Shown piece by piece: positions 1 through 9,379 of a stretch of DNA of 22,105 nucleotides (positions are counted from its first letter, which is position 1; every line of letters begins with the position of its first letter). The DNA lies in NCBI GenBank assembly GCA_036897625.1, contig JAYMTA010001055.1, positions 1-22,105 on the forward strand, in the 5' to 3' direction. Source of the DNA: Pelargonium cotyledonis. Its lineage: Eukaryota > Streptophyta > Magnoliopsida > Geraniales > Geraniaceae. Under the pieces are notes generated by a model. That model was not told where the DNA came from. It did no database searches and worked only from the letters and a program-made list of their open reading frames with translations. A program made the translations under genes and the position numbers.

Positions 1-190
1 GCCTGTTTAGGCCCGCTTAAATTGCGGGCTGTTTGGGCCCGAACCATTTAGGCCCGCGATTCGCGCGGGCTTGGCCCAAAATCAGCCCGCGGCATGCATA
101 ACCAGGTATACTTCCGGATATAGTCCGCTCATGTATTATGTCTGATTCTGAATAATATACTTAAGTTCATTTAAAAAAAAAAAAAAAAAA
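1..190. repeat. GC-rich ggcccg-reiterated repeat ending in a poly(A) run
   Basis: The first 110 bases repeat short ggcccg/cgggc blocks in both orientations, unlike the AT-rich DNA around them. An AT-rich stretch then ends in an 18-base A run at about 173-190. The A run could be the 3' tail of a retroposed sequence, and the cgggc reiterations resemble transposon subterminal repeats. The sequence continues off the left edge, so the element class cannot be fixed. Confidence 0.4.
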
Positions 191-703
191 CCTCACCCTA
201 TGACTAACTAACAAAACCTAGGAACAAATAGACCACAAAACTTACCTTCATCGCCGAGATCGTCGCCGGAATATGCTTCGTCGCCGGACCAAACAAAGAG
301 AGAAATGAGAGACGAGAGACAAGAGACGAGAACAGAATGATAAAAGAGGGTTAATCATTTTATGACGGCGACAGAATCAGTGACGGAAATTTCCATCACT
401 GATGTCAAACCCTAGATGCAAAACTGTGCATTTCAATTAAACCGCTCCTCTTGTAGCGACTGAAACTAGTGACAGACTTATCCGTCGCTACTGAACCTCA
501 ACAGCGACGGAATATCCGTCGCTAATGCAGTGGCGCAAAAAAATTAAAGCGGGAAAATTCCCTTCTCCATCAGCGACGGATTTTTCCGTCATTTCCGTCA
601 CTAATTAGTGACGGACCAATTCCGTCACTGATTCCGTCACTAATCAGTGATGGAATTGGCTCCGTCACTGATTCCGTCCCTGTTAAGGAATTTTCTAGTA
701 GTG
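191..703 (-). mobile_element. Terminal part of a CACTA (En/Spm) DNA transposon
   Basis: Read on the minus strand, the segment starts at 703 with CACTACTAGAAAA, the classic CACTA terminal inverted repeat. About 340 bases follow that are packed with direct and inverted copies of a subterminal motif (agtgacgga, ccgtcactg, cagcgacgga), dense at 361-690. A 3-bp target duplication on this side would be ata at 704-706. The other terminus is not in the window, or has been lost. Bases 191-360 are less repetitive and look like element interior. On the minus strand an ATG followed at once by a splice-donor-like gtaag lies near 244-253, but I see no transposase. Confidence 0.75.
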
Positions 704-744
704 ATATATTTTTCCGTATTGCAACACCTTTAATCTACACCACC

Positions 745-860
745 GCCCACTTTACCAAGTGCTAGTAAGGTTTGGGTGCAAGTGTAAGGTCTCGAGTTCG
801 AGACTCCTCTTCGACGTGGTATGTGAGGTAAGAGATATAGTACAGGTGTGAGTGAGTTAT
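745..860 (+). repeat. tRNA-like (SINE-type) patch with Pol III box-like motifs
   Basis: An A-box-like stretch (tgctagtaagg, near 757-767) is followed about 30 bases later by a good B-box-like core, gagttcgagac (near 793-803), inside a short self-complementary stretch. This spacing is typical of the head of tRNA-derived plant SINEs. No complete tRNA cloverleaf can be drawn, and I cannot see SINE ends or a target duplication, so this is a weak call. Confidence 0.3.
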
Positions 861-871
861 ATAGTTAAGTA

Positions 872-942
872 ACTTATTTTCGAGATAAAGTCATTGATGT
901 ATTTGTGAGAATGTTAATTGCATTTCGTTAGTACTCAATTTG
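872..942. repeat. 71-bp direct repeat, left copy
   Basis: It matches 1138-1208 base for base without gaps, with 6 mismatches in 71. The two copies bracket the LINE-like tail at 943-1137. Confidence 0.85.
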
Positions 943-1137
943 GTCCTTCGATTTCAAAGTTTTCTTGTTTGTCTTGTATTGTTAGTTCTCTTGTGGTAGT
1001 CTTCGTTTTTGTTTCTTGGGTGCCCGGTCCTATCTCATGCTAGAGTTAGGTCTAGGTCATTTTATTTGTACTTTTATTTACGCCTCCGGGCGCTTCTAAT
1101 AAAAGTTATCACTTGCTTATATATATAAAAAAAGATT
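943..1137 (+). mobile_element. LINE-like 3' tail (5'-truncated non-LTR retroelement)
   Basis: The 195-bp segment between the 71-bp direct repeats resembles the 3' end of a plant L1-type LINE. It is T-rich, then has a cctccgggcgc block, then aataaaagttatcacttgcttat and a short A-rich end (about 1126-1133). The flanking repeats could be an unusually long target-site duplication. No coding sequence is present. The family call rests on the look of the tail only. Confidence 0.5.
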
Positions 1138-1208
1138 ACTTCTTTTCGAGATAAAGCCATTGATGTAATTGTGAGAATGTTAATTGCGTTTCGTCAATAC
1201 TCAATTTG
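1138..1208. repeat. 71-bp direct repeat, right copy
   Basis: Partner of 872-942. After this copy the sequence continues into unrelated DNA, so it probably joins the original locus to the flank. Confidence 0.85.
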
Positions 1209-1330
1209 AATGATATACGATCACATAGTTCGAATGATTTTTGTGTGTTTAAACGGTTTATAACCACCCTTTCATCTCGTATTTTCATAATTATTGCTTG
1301 TTCCTCCCCAACATCATAACGAAATATTTA

Positions 1331-1577
1331 CTCCCTCCATTCCAAAATGAGTGTACTCCTTTCTATTTTGAGAAAAATTAAGGAAAAGTTAGTTAGTGTG
1401 GTAAGTTTACTATTGTATCTTCATGATCATGTGTTGAGAGATTCTAATTAACTTTTTATAAGGATATTATTAACAATTCATGTATAACTAACTTACTAAA
1501 ATAGTAAACAAGACACTCATTTTGAGATAAAAATACAAAAGAAAAAAAACAAAACACTCATTTTGAGATGAAGGGAG
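1331..1577 (+). mobile_element. Stowaway-type MITE, copy 1
   Basis: The 247-bp element begins ctccctccattccaaaatga and ends with the inverse (catttttgagatgaagggag-like), flanked by TA on both sides (1329-1330 and 1578-1579). This matches the Stowaway (Tc1/mariner) MITE consensus. It has no coding capacity. Copies 4433-4655 and 14131-14373 are the same family. Confidence 0.88.
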
Positions 1578-1579
1578 TA

Positions 1580-3177
1580 GTTGTTTTCATCATTTATCTT
1601 CTATTTGATTGAAAAATTGGAGGAAATTAAATCAAAATAATTGGAGGCACCATATAAGGGTAACACTCAATTGCAAACAAAGCTTAATTACGATGTACCC
1701 ACGTGCATAATTGAGTTTATTGTTGAAACCCTCTAACTTATCCAAACCAAACCGTGGTTTGATTAAGCAAATCTTAAATGACATGTGTATGCCAATTAGT
1801 AAATCAGCAATAGTGGTATGATAATTGTAAAAGAAAAAAATGAACTTACCGTTGACTGTCTCTAGTATCAACCCATTTATTAGAACGTGTAGAGTTAAGT
1901 TGTGTAATTTTAGAACCAACTCTCTAACTTAATCGATCCATCATAAACATGTCATGTTCGTATAATTCAACCCGCTTAATAGTCAATTTATGTTTTGATT
2001 GACCCATTTAACGTAAGCATAAACTTTAAAAAGATCGTTTCACCAAGTACATGTACTATCTTCTTGTTTTATCTTTTAAATTTTGAATGTATAATTATTT
2101 TCTTAACTAAGAAAAAAAATAGTAAGAAGAGTTACCAAAACGGCGTGGCACGCTTGGTTGTAAACTTACACTACAGTGCCGTTCTTCTACGCGGTTCGAT
2201 ACCTCTCCAACAAGACGTCGAAGCAATCTGCGGCGAGGTGCAGTTGTTTTCGGGTCTCCTTATTTCCTTTATTTATTTAAGGTATGTATTTGTATGTCAA
2301 TTTTAATCTTCCATTTTATGTGAGACTCCTAGCTATTGTCATTTTTCTTGATTTTGAAATCAAAACCTAGCTCCAGGTTTCACCTTCTGCCAATTTATAA
2401 TAATGATTACATTCACAACACAAATGAGTTCGCCTGTTTATTATAATCAAGTTTCTCTGTTATATAGAATTGTTTTCTGGAATGTTTATCAAGTTCAATT
2501 TATGGTAAATTTACCTCCGCAATGGATTTGGGTATACCGTATCTCGATGATGGTTGGGTTTAGGATTTGATGAAATTGGTTTTTTTTTTTCTTCGTCTTT
2601 CACCTTGAATTGAGCTGCGTTTAAGAAGGAGATCTGATGATATACCTCAATTTGAAAAAAAAAAATACAATGAATTATATTTGGAGTTCAAAAGGGAATG
2701 GAAAAACACGCCCCCAATTGTTGAAATTTATTAATTTGAGTATTGTTCTAATACCAAGTTGTTGAAAGGCAACTGAAATGATCATTAGTTTCCTCGGAAG
2801 TTCTTTTACCTCAAAGAATTGAGGCCTGTAATTGTTAAACCCACACTGCCGGTATGGTAGTTCTTTAGGTGTTAGTACTTAAAGATTTTGCATTGCAGTC
2901 TCTTGGATATAGACTGAATACCAGTAGTTGTAAAATTATCTATGTTTATTTGGGCACGAATGTTACTACAATTTTATCCTCCAAAGGCCTAGATTTGTAA
3001 ATCCAGTGTAAGAAGGTTTCATTTGGTTTTGTGTTTTGCCAGATGTAACTCTTGATTAAGCGATTCTCTCTCAAGCCTTGTGCTCTCTGAATTATTTCTT
3101 TTCCTTGTTGAGATTCATATTTTGTTCCTTGGACAAGCTCTGATGTAGAATTATGCAACTTAGAAAGAGAATCGGTC
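1580..3177. other. Upstream region of the LYRM2-like gene; no protein gene seen
   Basis: AT-rich non-coding DNA. A less AT-rich stretch at about 2135-2240 (starting near aaaacggcgtggcacg and ending ggcgag before a gtgcag donor-like site) could be a non-coding first exon of the downstream LYR gene. The only support is base composition and position. Short ORFs here have no recognisable motifs. Confidence 0.4.
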
Positions 3178-3864
3178 ATGGTTCTCTCCCTCAATTTTCA
3201 GGACTTCATTGTTCGTGCGCGAGTGCTGAAGCTGTACAGACAGGCACTGAGGATTACTAGGAGAGCACCTGATCATGCTAGAGGTGAGATTTCCAATCAG
3301 GAAGATTTGCTAGGTTTTATTGGAATAATGGTAGAATGCAGAAAAAACTTTTAAGTTGTTCTTTATTCTTATTTTCTTTTTAAAATATATGAAGTTAGCA
3401 AGTTGTTTCAGACATTCATATATCCGAATCAATGTCCTGCCTTTACTTCTTTTAGTTATTTCGATGAAGATTAAGGCATCAAGATTATGGTTTGTCATTG
3501 AGGAAAGGACCAAGTTTATTTTCTGTGGCAAAGTTGTTTTGTTTGATGAAATGAACGGCATCAAGTTGTTTTTCTTCTATATCAAGTTTTCTATTTCAGT
3601 TGTTTTAGTTAAGACCAGTTTGAAAAAAGCATTATTCTTTTTCAAATATGTAACCATGTCAAATAATTTTGATGGTGGTTGTAGAGCTAACTGCAATGCC
3701 TTTAATGTAATGATTTTACAGCTGAGCTAAGAGTGTTTATTAGACAAGAGATGGAAAATAATCGGAACTGCAATGATAGGCAAAGAATTCGTTTCCTGAT
3801 TAGTGAAGGGCTGGAGAGATTGAAGGGTCTAGATGAGACACTAGACATGCAAGGCCACAGTTAG
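3178..3864 (+). CDS. LYR motif protein, LYRM2-like (Complex1_LYR family)
   Basis: Small mitochondrial-type LYR protein. The family acts as adaptors or assembly factors for respiratory complexes and Fe-S cluster delivery, usually with acyl carrier protein; this member's target is not evident. There are two coding exons, 3178-3283 and 3722-3864, joined by a GT-AG intron in phase 1. They give 82 residues, the usual LYRM2 size. The LYR tripeptide is at residues 19-21 in the context VLKLYRQALR. The rest of the domain follows as FIRQEMENNR, then RIRFLISEGLERLKGL. The start at 3178 is the first in-frame ATG before the domain. A splice acceptor-like ttttcag at 3195-3201 leaves open a different upstream exon. 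No cleavable transit peptide is obvious, as in animal LYRM2. A second LYR gene lies 2.3 kb downstream on the same strand. Confidence 0.85.
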
Positions 3865-4432
3865 CAAAGTATGATTTTATCTTTCTTCCTTTGAAGGTTC
3901 CTTTTATAATTACTGGATCTTCTTTTTGAGTTTTTTCTATTGATATTCATTGATATATAAAATAATCACAAAAGAGAGGAATGTATTGCCTTTTTTTTCT
4001 ATGTTGAGAAATTATGAGACCTGACATCCCTTGTTCCTATATTCAGTTTAACTATTTACATTTTATATTTATGTCAGTGTAAAGTAAAACACTTATTAAA
4101 CTGGTAAGTGCATGTCTGAAGGATTCAAATAATTGCAAGCATGGTGAGCTGAGCAGTAGTAAATTTTACTCCACAGGCAAGCATGCTGATGTTGTTGCTC
4201 CCTGCAAATTAAACATGATTATATACACTTATAATCCAGATCATACCTCTAAATTCCTGTGTAGTGTCAGTGTTCTCTTTTCTTTTCTATTTGTTGATAT
4301 TTGTAGATAGGCAAAACCAAGGAAATGGATCTTCAAGCAGCCCTGCCTTCCTCATTTCTTGCAACTGAACCCAATGATCATCTTTGTAAACACAGCGGGT
4401 CATATCTATTCCAGTGCTCTCTCAACTTTATA
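3865..4432 (+). other. Downstream flank of the LYRM2-like gene
   Basis: AT-rich, no protein gene. A tgtag acceptor-like site near 4302-4306, followed by a more balanced stretch to about 4400, could be a spliced 3'UTR exon of the LYR gene. This is guesswork from composition. Confidence 0.3.
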
Positions 4433-4655
4433 CTCCCTCCGTCCAAAGTGGGTGTCCTTCTTTCTATTTTGAGAAAAATTGAGTAGTTAGTTAGTGTGGT
4501 ATGTTACTATTGTATCCTCATGATCATGTGTTGAAATATCTTAACGAACTTTCTATAAGGATATTATTGACAATTCATGAATAACTAACTTAAAGACACT
4601 CATTTTGAGACAAAAATGCAAAAGAAACATGACACTCATTTTGGGACGGATGGAG
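4433..4655 (+). mobile_element. Stowaway-type MITE, copy 2
   Basis: The 223-bp element begins ctccctccgtccaaagtggg and ends ttttgggacggatggag. It has TA at 4431-4432 and a decayed tc where the right TA should be. It closely matches copy 1 over the whole length, in the same orientation. Confidence 0.85.
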
Positions 4656-5145
4656 TCTATCTTAATTTTGATGAACTAGTGTTATGATTTGCTACATCAT
4701 TAACTTGATTACTTTGGAACTTTTTCATTACTTCTATTCAGTGGGATAAATGTACATATTCAATAGTTCATTACAATGAATGTTAATACATGCTGTTTCT
4801 TCACATTTTTATGTGGGCTAAGAAACAATAGTTATTGTAAGCTTTACATAATGGCTACTCAGTACTCACTCCTGGTTTCTTTTGAGACTTTGATGGATGG
4901 TTGATCAACAATCATTTATCTACTACTATCCACAATTTTTATTATTTTTGACCTCGATACTAAGTGAGCAAAATAAATTATGTACTGTATTTGGTTATTC
5001 AAATTCACTCACAACTCATTAGCATATTAAGTTTTGAATTTGAACATTTAATGAAGTAAAAATTTTGGATTTATATTCGATGTACAAGTGTTTTACACAA
5101 TCAAGGCAGTATGACTCGTTATCATATAATAGTTTAAAACTATAT
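4656..5145. other. Intergenic, no gene seen
   Basis: AT-rich spacer without a convincing reading frame, repeat or RNA gene. Confidence 0.5.
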
Positions 5146-5835
5146 AAAGAACTTTTTTTTTGACCGGAATGAAATAACTTTATTTAAGAGGGACAAAACT
5201 CATAGCGGTACAAATGAGAAAACCGACCTAAACAACAACAAAACCAACTAATAAAACATAAAAACAACAACAAAATAGAAAACGAACCTATAAACCATAC
5301 ATCCCCAAATAGTAGATCCATGTAGCTGAGTATGGGCCTCGAAGTAACCCTAGCCCAAACCAGCCACCAGAAATGACTCGGACCATTCAAAAACATAAGT
5401 CGACGATCCGGATCCCACGTCGCCAACTCACCTGGCTGCCCTACTCCATCAACCTCGGCATAGGTGCCGAAGCCGACTCTTTTCCGGACTGACCCGGGGT
5501 CCACGAACCATCCCCACCGCGAGAACCACAGCCCCCACCGCTCTTTACCCCTGATCCTACAATGTCAGCCTCCCCGCCCCTCAACTGGTAGAAGAGGCAA
5601 TAACCACCACCTAAAGGGCCGTCACAGTGTTGGCCTCTCCCTACCGTAGCAGCATCACAAAACCCTAACCCCCCGTCACTGGCCAGTTGATTCGCCCCCC
5701 ACCCGCCCCCAGGCCCGCCCCCCCGCCGCCGCAACCCTACAAACAACTTCCAAAAACCCTAAAAGAAGAGAAACTCACGATAGAGTCTAACCACCATGAA
5801 ATCGTATTATTTGTGCTCTCGGCTACAAAGAACTT
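5146..5835 (-). mobile_element. Short non-LTR retroposed element with target-site duplication
   Basis: The element body is about 5155-5826, read on the minus strand. It ends in an A run (T run at 5153-5161), with an AATAAA signal (complement at 5179-5184) about 20 bases before it. The direct repeat aaagaactt occurs at both borders (5146-5154 and 5827-5835), as expected of target-primed reverse transcription. The 5' half is very GC-rich (5400-5730) and encodes a glycine-rich shadow frame; the 3' half is T-rich on the sense strand. The tail ending ccggtcaaaaaaa is like plant LINE tails. No reverse transcriptase is present, so it may be a truncated LINE, a SINE-like element or a processed transcript. 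Confidence 0.72.
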
Positions 5836-6169
5836 ATTATAACTGATTATTTATAAGATAATAATTATCTAATAAAACTAACATTAAATAAAAACATTCA
5901 TTTTTTTATTTATCTTAATAATTATAATAATGAGTTTATTAGAGCGTGACATGTCACGAATTAACTCTCCGGCCCAATGAATTTGTAGGCGCGGAACGCT
6001 CGTCTCGTCCAAATCCAACTATGTGTATTATTTAGGATTCGTTGTATTAATTAATAGTTACTACTGAAAAAAATAGTATGGACTTTGGCCCATAACAAGC
6101 CCACTCTCTTTCAGCCCCATAGTATCCAATCCATAAAGCATTCCAACTGAAACATTGAAAAAAACGTCT

Positions 6170-6175
6170 CACGTG
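6170..6175 (+). promoter_or_regulatory. G-box (cacgtg) just upstream of the EMB1793-like start
   Basis: A perfect CACGTG palindrome 27 bases before the ATG, probably in the 5' leader. It is a bZIP/bHLH site by consensus, but a 6-base match may be chance. Confidence 0.3.
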
Positions 6176-6202
6176 AAAGTACACACAGCAAGCGAGAGAG
6201 AG

Positions 6203-6766
6203 ATGAGCAAGAACCTGCAAAAATGGAGAATGCAAGCAATCGCCGTGAATCTCGCCGTCAGGAGGAGCTCCGTCTCCTACAGGCGCCTTTTGCACAACGG
6301 CCCGGACACCATTGAGGAGCTCCTAGACAGACACGTTGTCAAGAAAGAAAAATCCCTCGACGACAAAGAGGAGGAACTGTTGAATCGGAGGCGAATCGCC
6401 ACAACTCGGCGCGAGACTCTGAATCCCTATCGAGACATCCTTCGTGCCACCAGGTTCTTCATCTGGCCGGACTCGCGAGGGGTGTTGTGGCGAGACGTGC
6501 TCAGGGACAACGCCCGAAAGGAGTTTGACGCGGCCCGGTTCGAGACGGACCCTGAAATCGTCACACGGTTGCTGATCGGCGGGGGGGGTGGAGGGCAGGC
6601 GGCCCCCGGAAAACTTTCGCGGCGGGAGGGATGCAGTGCAGTCGGCTCTCGAAAAGGTTGCGGAGAAGCAGAGGCAGCAGATAGAGGAGCGCGGTGGCGG
6701 GGATCGACGGTGACCTTGATTCGATTAGGGTTATTTCGAACCCTCTCTTTGTATATTGCATATTGA
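6203..6766 (+). CDS. LYR-family protein, EMB1793-like, with disrupted C-terminus
   Basis: Single-exon gene. Residues 1-127 look like an intact LYR-family protein similar to Arabidopsis EMB1793 (At1g76060). A basic, helical N-terminus is followed by the Complex1_LYR core: YRDILRATRFF at 76-86, WPDSRGVLWRDVL at 88-100, RKEFDAARF at 105-113 and PEIVTRLLIGG at 117-127. The usual continuation (RDAVQSALEKVAEKQRQQ, then stop at 6711-6713) is present in the next frame, after a 43-bp insertion at 6584-6626. As read here, the protein instead runs into an unrelated 60-residue tail ending at 6766. Without the insertion it would be 155 residues, close to what I recall for EMB1793 (157). The LYR tripeptide reads PYR (75-77). 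The start at 6203 is the first ATG of the frame. EMB1793 loss is embryo-lethal in Arabidopsis; whether this copy works is unclear, and an assembly error is possible. Confidence 0.75.
   Translation: MSKNLQKWRMQAIAVNLAVRRSSVSYRRLLHNGPDTIEELLDRHVVKKEKSLDDKEEELLNRRRIATTRRETLNPYRDILRATRFFIWPDSRGVLWRDVLRDNARKEFDAARFETDPEIVTRLLIGGGGGGQAAPGKLSRREGCSAVGSRKGCGEAEAADRGARWRGSTVTLIRLGLFRTLSLYIAY
6578..6626. repeat. GC-rich 43-bp insertion bounded by ggcggg repeats
   Basis: ggcggg occurs at 6578-6583 and 6621-6626. Removing one repeat plus the 37 bases between them (43 bp) joins LLIGG directly to RDAVQSAL in one frame. The inserted DNA contains a run of eight G (6581-6588) and a ggcggccccc block. Its length, 14 codons plus one base, shifts the frame. 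Confidence 0.7.
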
Positions 6767-8483
6767 TGTGCATGATCTTTTTCTGCTCGATTACTGAAAG
6801 CATCTTCTATTTCTCAATTGCGCAATTTAAATTTAGGTTTGAGCTTTGGGACAATTTGCTTAAATTTGCAGAAAATGGAAGAATACTAGTTTTGTCTAGA
6901 GAGAGACAGTGGGAGGAAATGAATAGAGGAATATGCTCGAGCATTGTATTAGCTTGATTTGGGTCATTCAAATGATAGTGTCCTATTTCTTGTTGATTTG
7001 TGGTTCTATTTTACTGTATATATTATCTCTAGAAATCTAATCTGAAACCCCCCAAAATCTTTTGAATTCATCATCTTTTGTCAACAATATGATACATATA
7101 TAATCATCGCAAATTTTAGGGCCTAAAGTTGCAAATTTTGTCAGTTCTAGGTCATAAGATGATAACAGAATGTGCTTAGAGTTAGAGATCAGTGTCTTTC
7201 CCTGCAAAATTAGAGCATAAGGTAACATATTGATCTCATACACCAATTTCTACAGTAGAGGAATAACAGAGATATATGTGTATGAACATGAGATCGCAAG
7301 GAACCTGATACAACCTCTTCTTTTGTTAGATACAAAAAGAGTTGATTGGCAATGATGTCATGAAGTTACTCATTTATGTTCATGCGAGTTCTGCTTTTGA
7401 CTTGTCTTGGAACTACATGCACTTCGTTTGGTTCCTTGTATGCAAAGTGAATAAAGTAGTAGGTCTCCGAGGAATTCTTCTGATATACCTGTGTATGCAG
7501 CAGCCATAGCAAGCATTTTTAAAGTTTTGTTAGTCCTTACTCCTTAGGTTACATGATGTCGGTAGGTGATTTGTATCTTTAATGAGTCAATTGAGATGGT
7601 ATCCGAGGTTACATAGGCATACACACAGCTTCTTGAAATCTGATGCCTACATGCTGGCATGCGGTTGTCCTATAAGACCCGTTGTTTTCTTATGGAATTA
7701 TTGTGTTATAGTAGTATATGTTTTAACAGCACTGTACAGGTGGATGAAGTCAAGGCATGGAAGTAGTCTGAGCTAACTGGTTTGGTCACGATGGCTCAGA
7801 AACAATTCAATCACAGAGCTTACCTATAGTTTCTCAAAGTGGTAATCTCTACCTTTATTCACAATAAAATCTTACTTTGCTATACAGGCCTATACCCAGG
7901 GACCTCATTGTCTTGAGTTTTCAGATTGATATTTATTTTGCCACCAATTTAGTAATAATGTTCCTAGTTATAGAGGAATGAGATGATACAGAGAATATTA
8001 AACAGCTGAGATCAGCCTCAAAATGCACAGGCTGTCTATCTATGTGCTGATTTAAGCCAACAATTGATGCAAGTATCTGGCATACACACAGCTTCATATT
8101 GACAAACATACAACCACTATCTGAAATAGAAAATCTCCTCGCTTCGTATCGCACCCCTCCGTTTGCACTTGAAGACGCCAGTTCGAAAAAGCTTTTAGAG
8201 CCTACGATCTAGCAAAGCGGAGAGGCAAGTCATGTTCGACGTCTATCCTTGCATTGGAAGAAACAATGGGCTAGTGTTTCGTTGCCCTGTAAACAACGAG
8301 AACAAATAGATTTTACAATCATTTTCGTACGAAATATATTATTCCAAAATGCTAATAAGAATTGTGGTTGTTCTTATAAAACGGGTTTTATGTACGTTCA
8401 ACGATGGATAAATATGCATTCAATCAGTGGCTGATGCCTGATGTACGTTAAATTTGTACTAATTAAATACTGCAAGGCTTAGT
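6767..8483. other. Intergenic, no gene seen
   Basis: 1.7 kb of AT-rich DNA. The first part is presumably 3'UTR of the EMB1793-like gene. A 30-codon open stretch at 8182-8271 is slightly more GC-rich than its surroundings but has no recognised domain. No repeats with readable ends were found. Confidence 0.5.
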
Positions 8484-8762
8484 GCTTTGATACCATTGTT
8501 GGGTGTTATTAAGCATTCCCATTAAAAGGCGAGGTTTTACGACCGACGTGGATATATCTCAATCACATCAAATCACGTTCCGGTGCATCAGCCCATCTCC
8601 ATGTTGGTCTTGGATTCCAATTGCACTTCCTTATTTTCATGGTGCTCTCATACTCAAGGCTCGTTGGCTAATTCTCAGGCGATTCAACTACTATAGTATT
8701 TTGGTTGATGACTGCGATTTCCACCGTTCGGCAATCTTCTGGCGTCGTCACTTCATTGTACA
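8484..8762 (-). mobile_element. LTR retrotransposon remnant: primer-binding site next to an LTR edge
   Basis: On the minus strand TGGTATCAAAGC (8484-8495) matches the initiator-Met tRNA primer-binding site TGGTATCAGAGC at 11 of 12 bases. It lies one base after a CCCAACA edge (tgttggg at 8497-8503), as for the end of a 5' LTR. An LTR would extend rightward; accgacgtggatat at about 8541-8554 resembles a stretch common in plant LTRs. The far LTR edge is uncertain (a tgtaca near 8757-8762 is one candidate). No gag, pol or second LTR is seen, so this is a fragment. Confidence 0.45.
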
Positions 8763-8969
8763 GTGATTAATCAAGCATCTCGATTTTTTCAAAACGAATG
8801 TATTCATTAAATGTTGGCACGGGGAATCAACTCTCTTCCCAAGTGTCATTATTTATGGTTGCTATTTTCAGTAATTGTGTATTTGGTGTTCCATTGGAGC
8901 AAGTTAATACTCATTTTACTTGTACTTTATTTTTTATTTTTGGATTATAATAAAGTACAGCTTGACGAT

Positions 8970-8997
8970 AATATATATATATATATATACATATATA
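8970..8997. repeat. (AT)n microsatellite
   Basis: Near-perfect AT dinucleotide run with one c interruption, in the spacer upstream of the prolyl 4-hydroxylase gene. Confidence 0.9.
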
Positions 8998-9379
8998 AGA
9001 AAAAAATGGTTAATGAAGTGGTGTCAACTCATTTATTTACACTCATCCTTCTCGATAAATTTGTGGGTGCTATCCGGATCTATTTTATTTGTATCTTGAT
9101 TGAAATTTCAGACCCTCTAAATATTTAATGGCTTAGCATTGTTCTTGTGAGTATGGCATGATTTGTTTTATATTCACACAAACTAGCAAAGTTTTCATTA
9201 GTACAATGTTCAAAGTCAGTGCCAGCCTCTTCCTCTAGTCAAAACCAAAACCTGGTGCTCGCTGCGCTTCCCCGACCAAGAACTGAGAAACCAGGAGCGG
9301 ATCACAATGACCGAAATGCCCCGCCATCTTACACGTCAATCCAGAGGGCAACCCGGTCATTTCGGTTTCTTCTCCGAGT

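Noticed and set aside
2946-3194. Minus-strand 82-codon frame overlapping the LYRM2-like start.
   Set aside because: It overlaps the real exon on the other strand and has no motif.
5441-5746. Minus-strand glycine-rich 101-residue reading frame.
   Set aside because: It is inside the retroposed element, its composition follows from the GC-rich DNA, and it has no recognisable domain.
6588-6628. A GT...AG pair (gtggag to gggag) that could make the insertion in the EMB1793-like gene an intron.
   Set aside because: It would remove 41 bases, but 43 must go to restore the frame, and 41 bases is below the usual plant intron minimum.
8182-8274. 30-codon open stretch (QFEKAFRAYDLAKRRGK...) with protein-like composition.
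   Set aside because: It is short, has stops on both sides, no splice sites that extend it convincingly, and no family I recognise.
8575-8600. Minus-strand atgcaccgga next to an LTR edge, recalling the 5S-derived part of Cassandra TRIM elements.
   Set aside because: Only a 10-base match. The rest of the 5S-like sequence, including the box C region, is absent.
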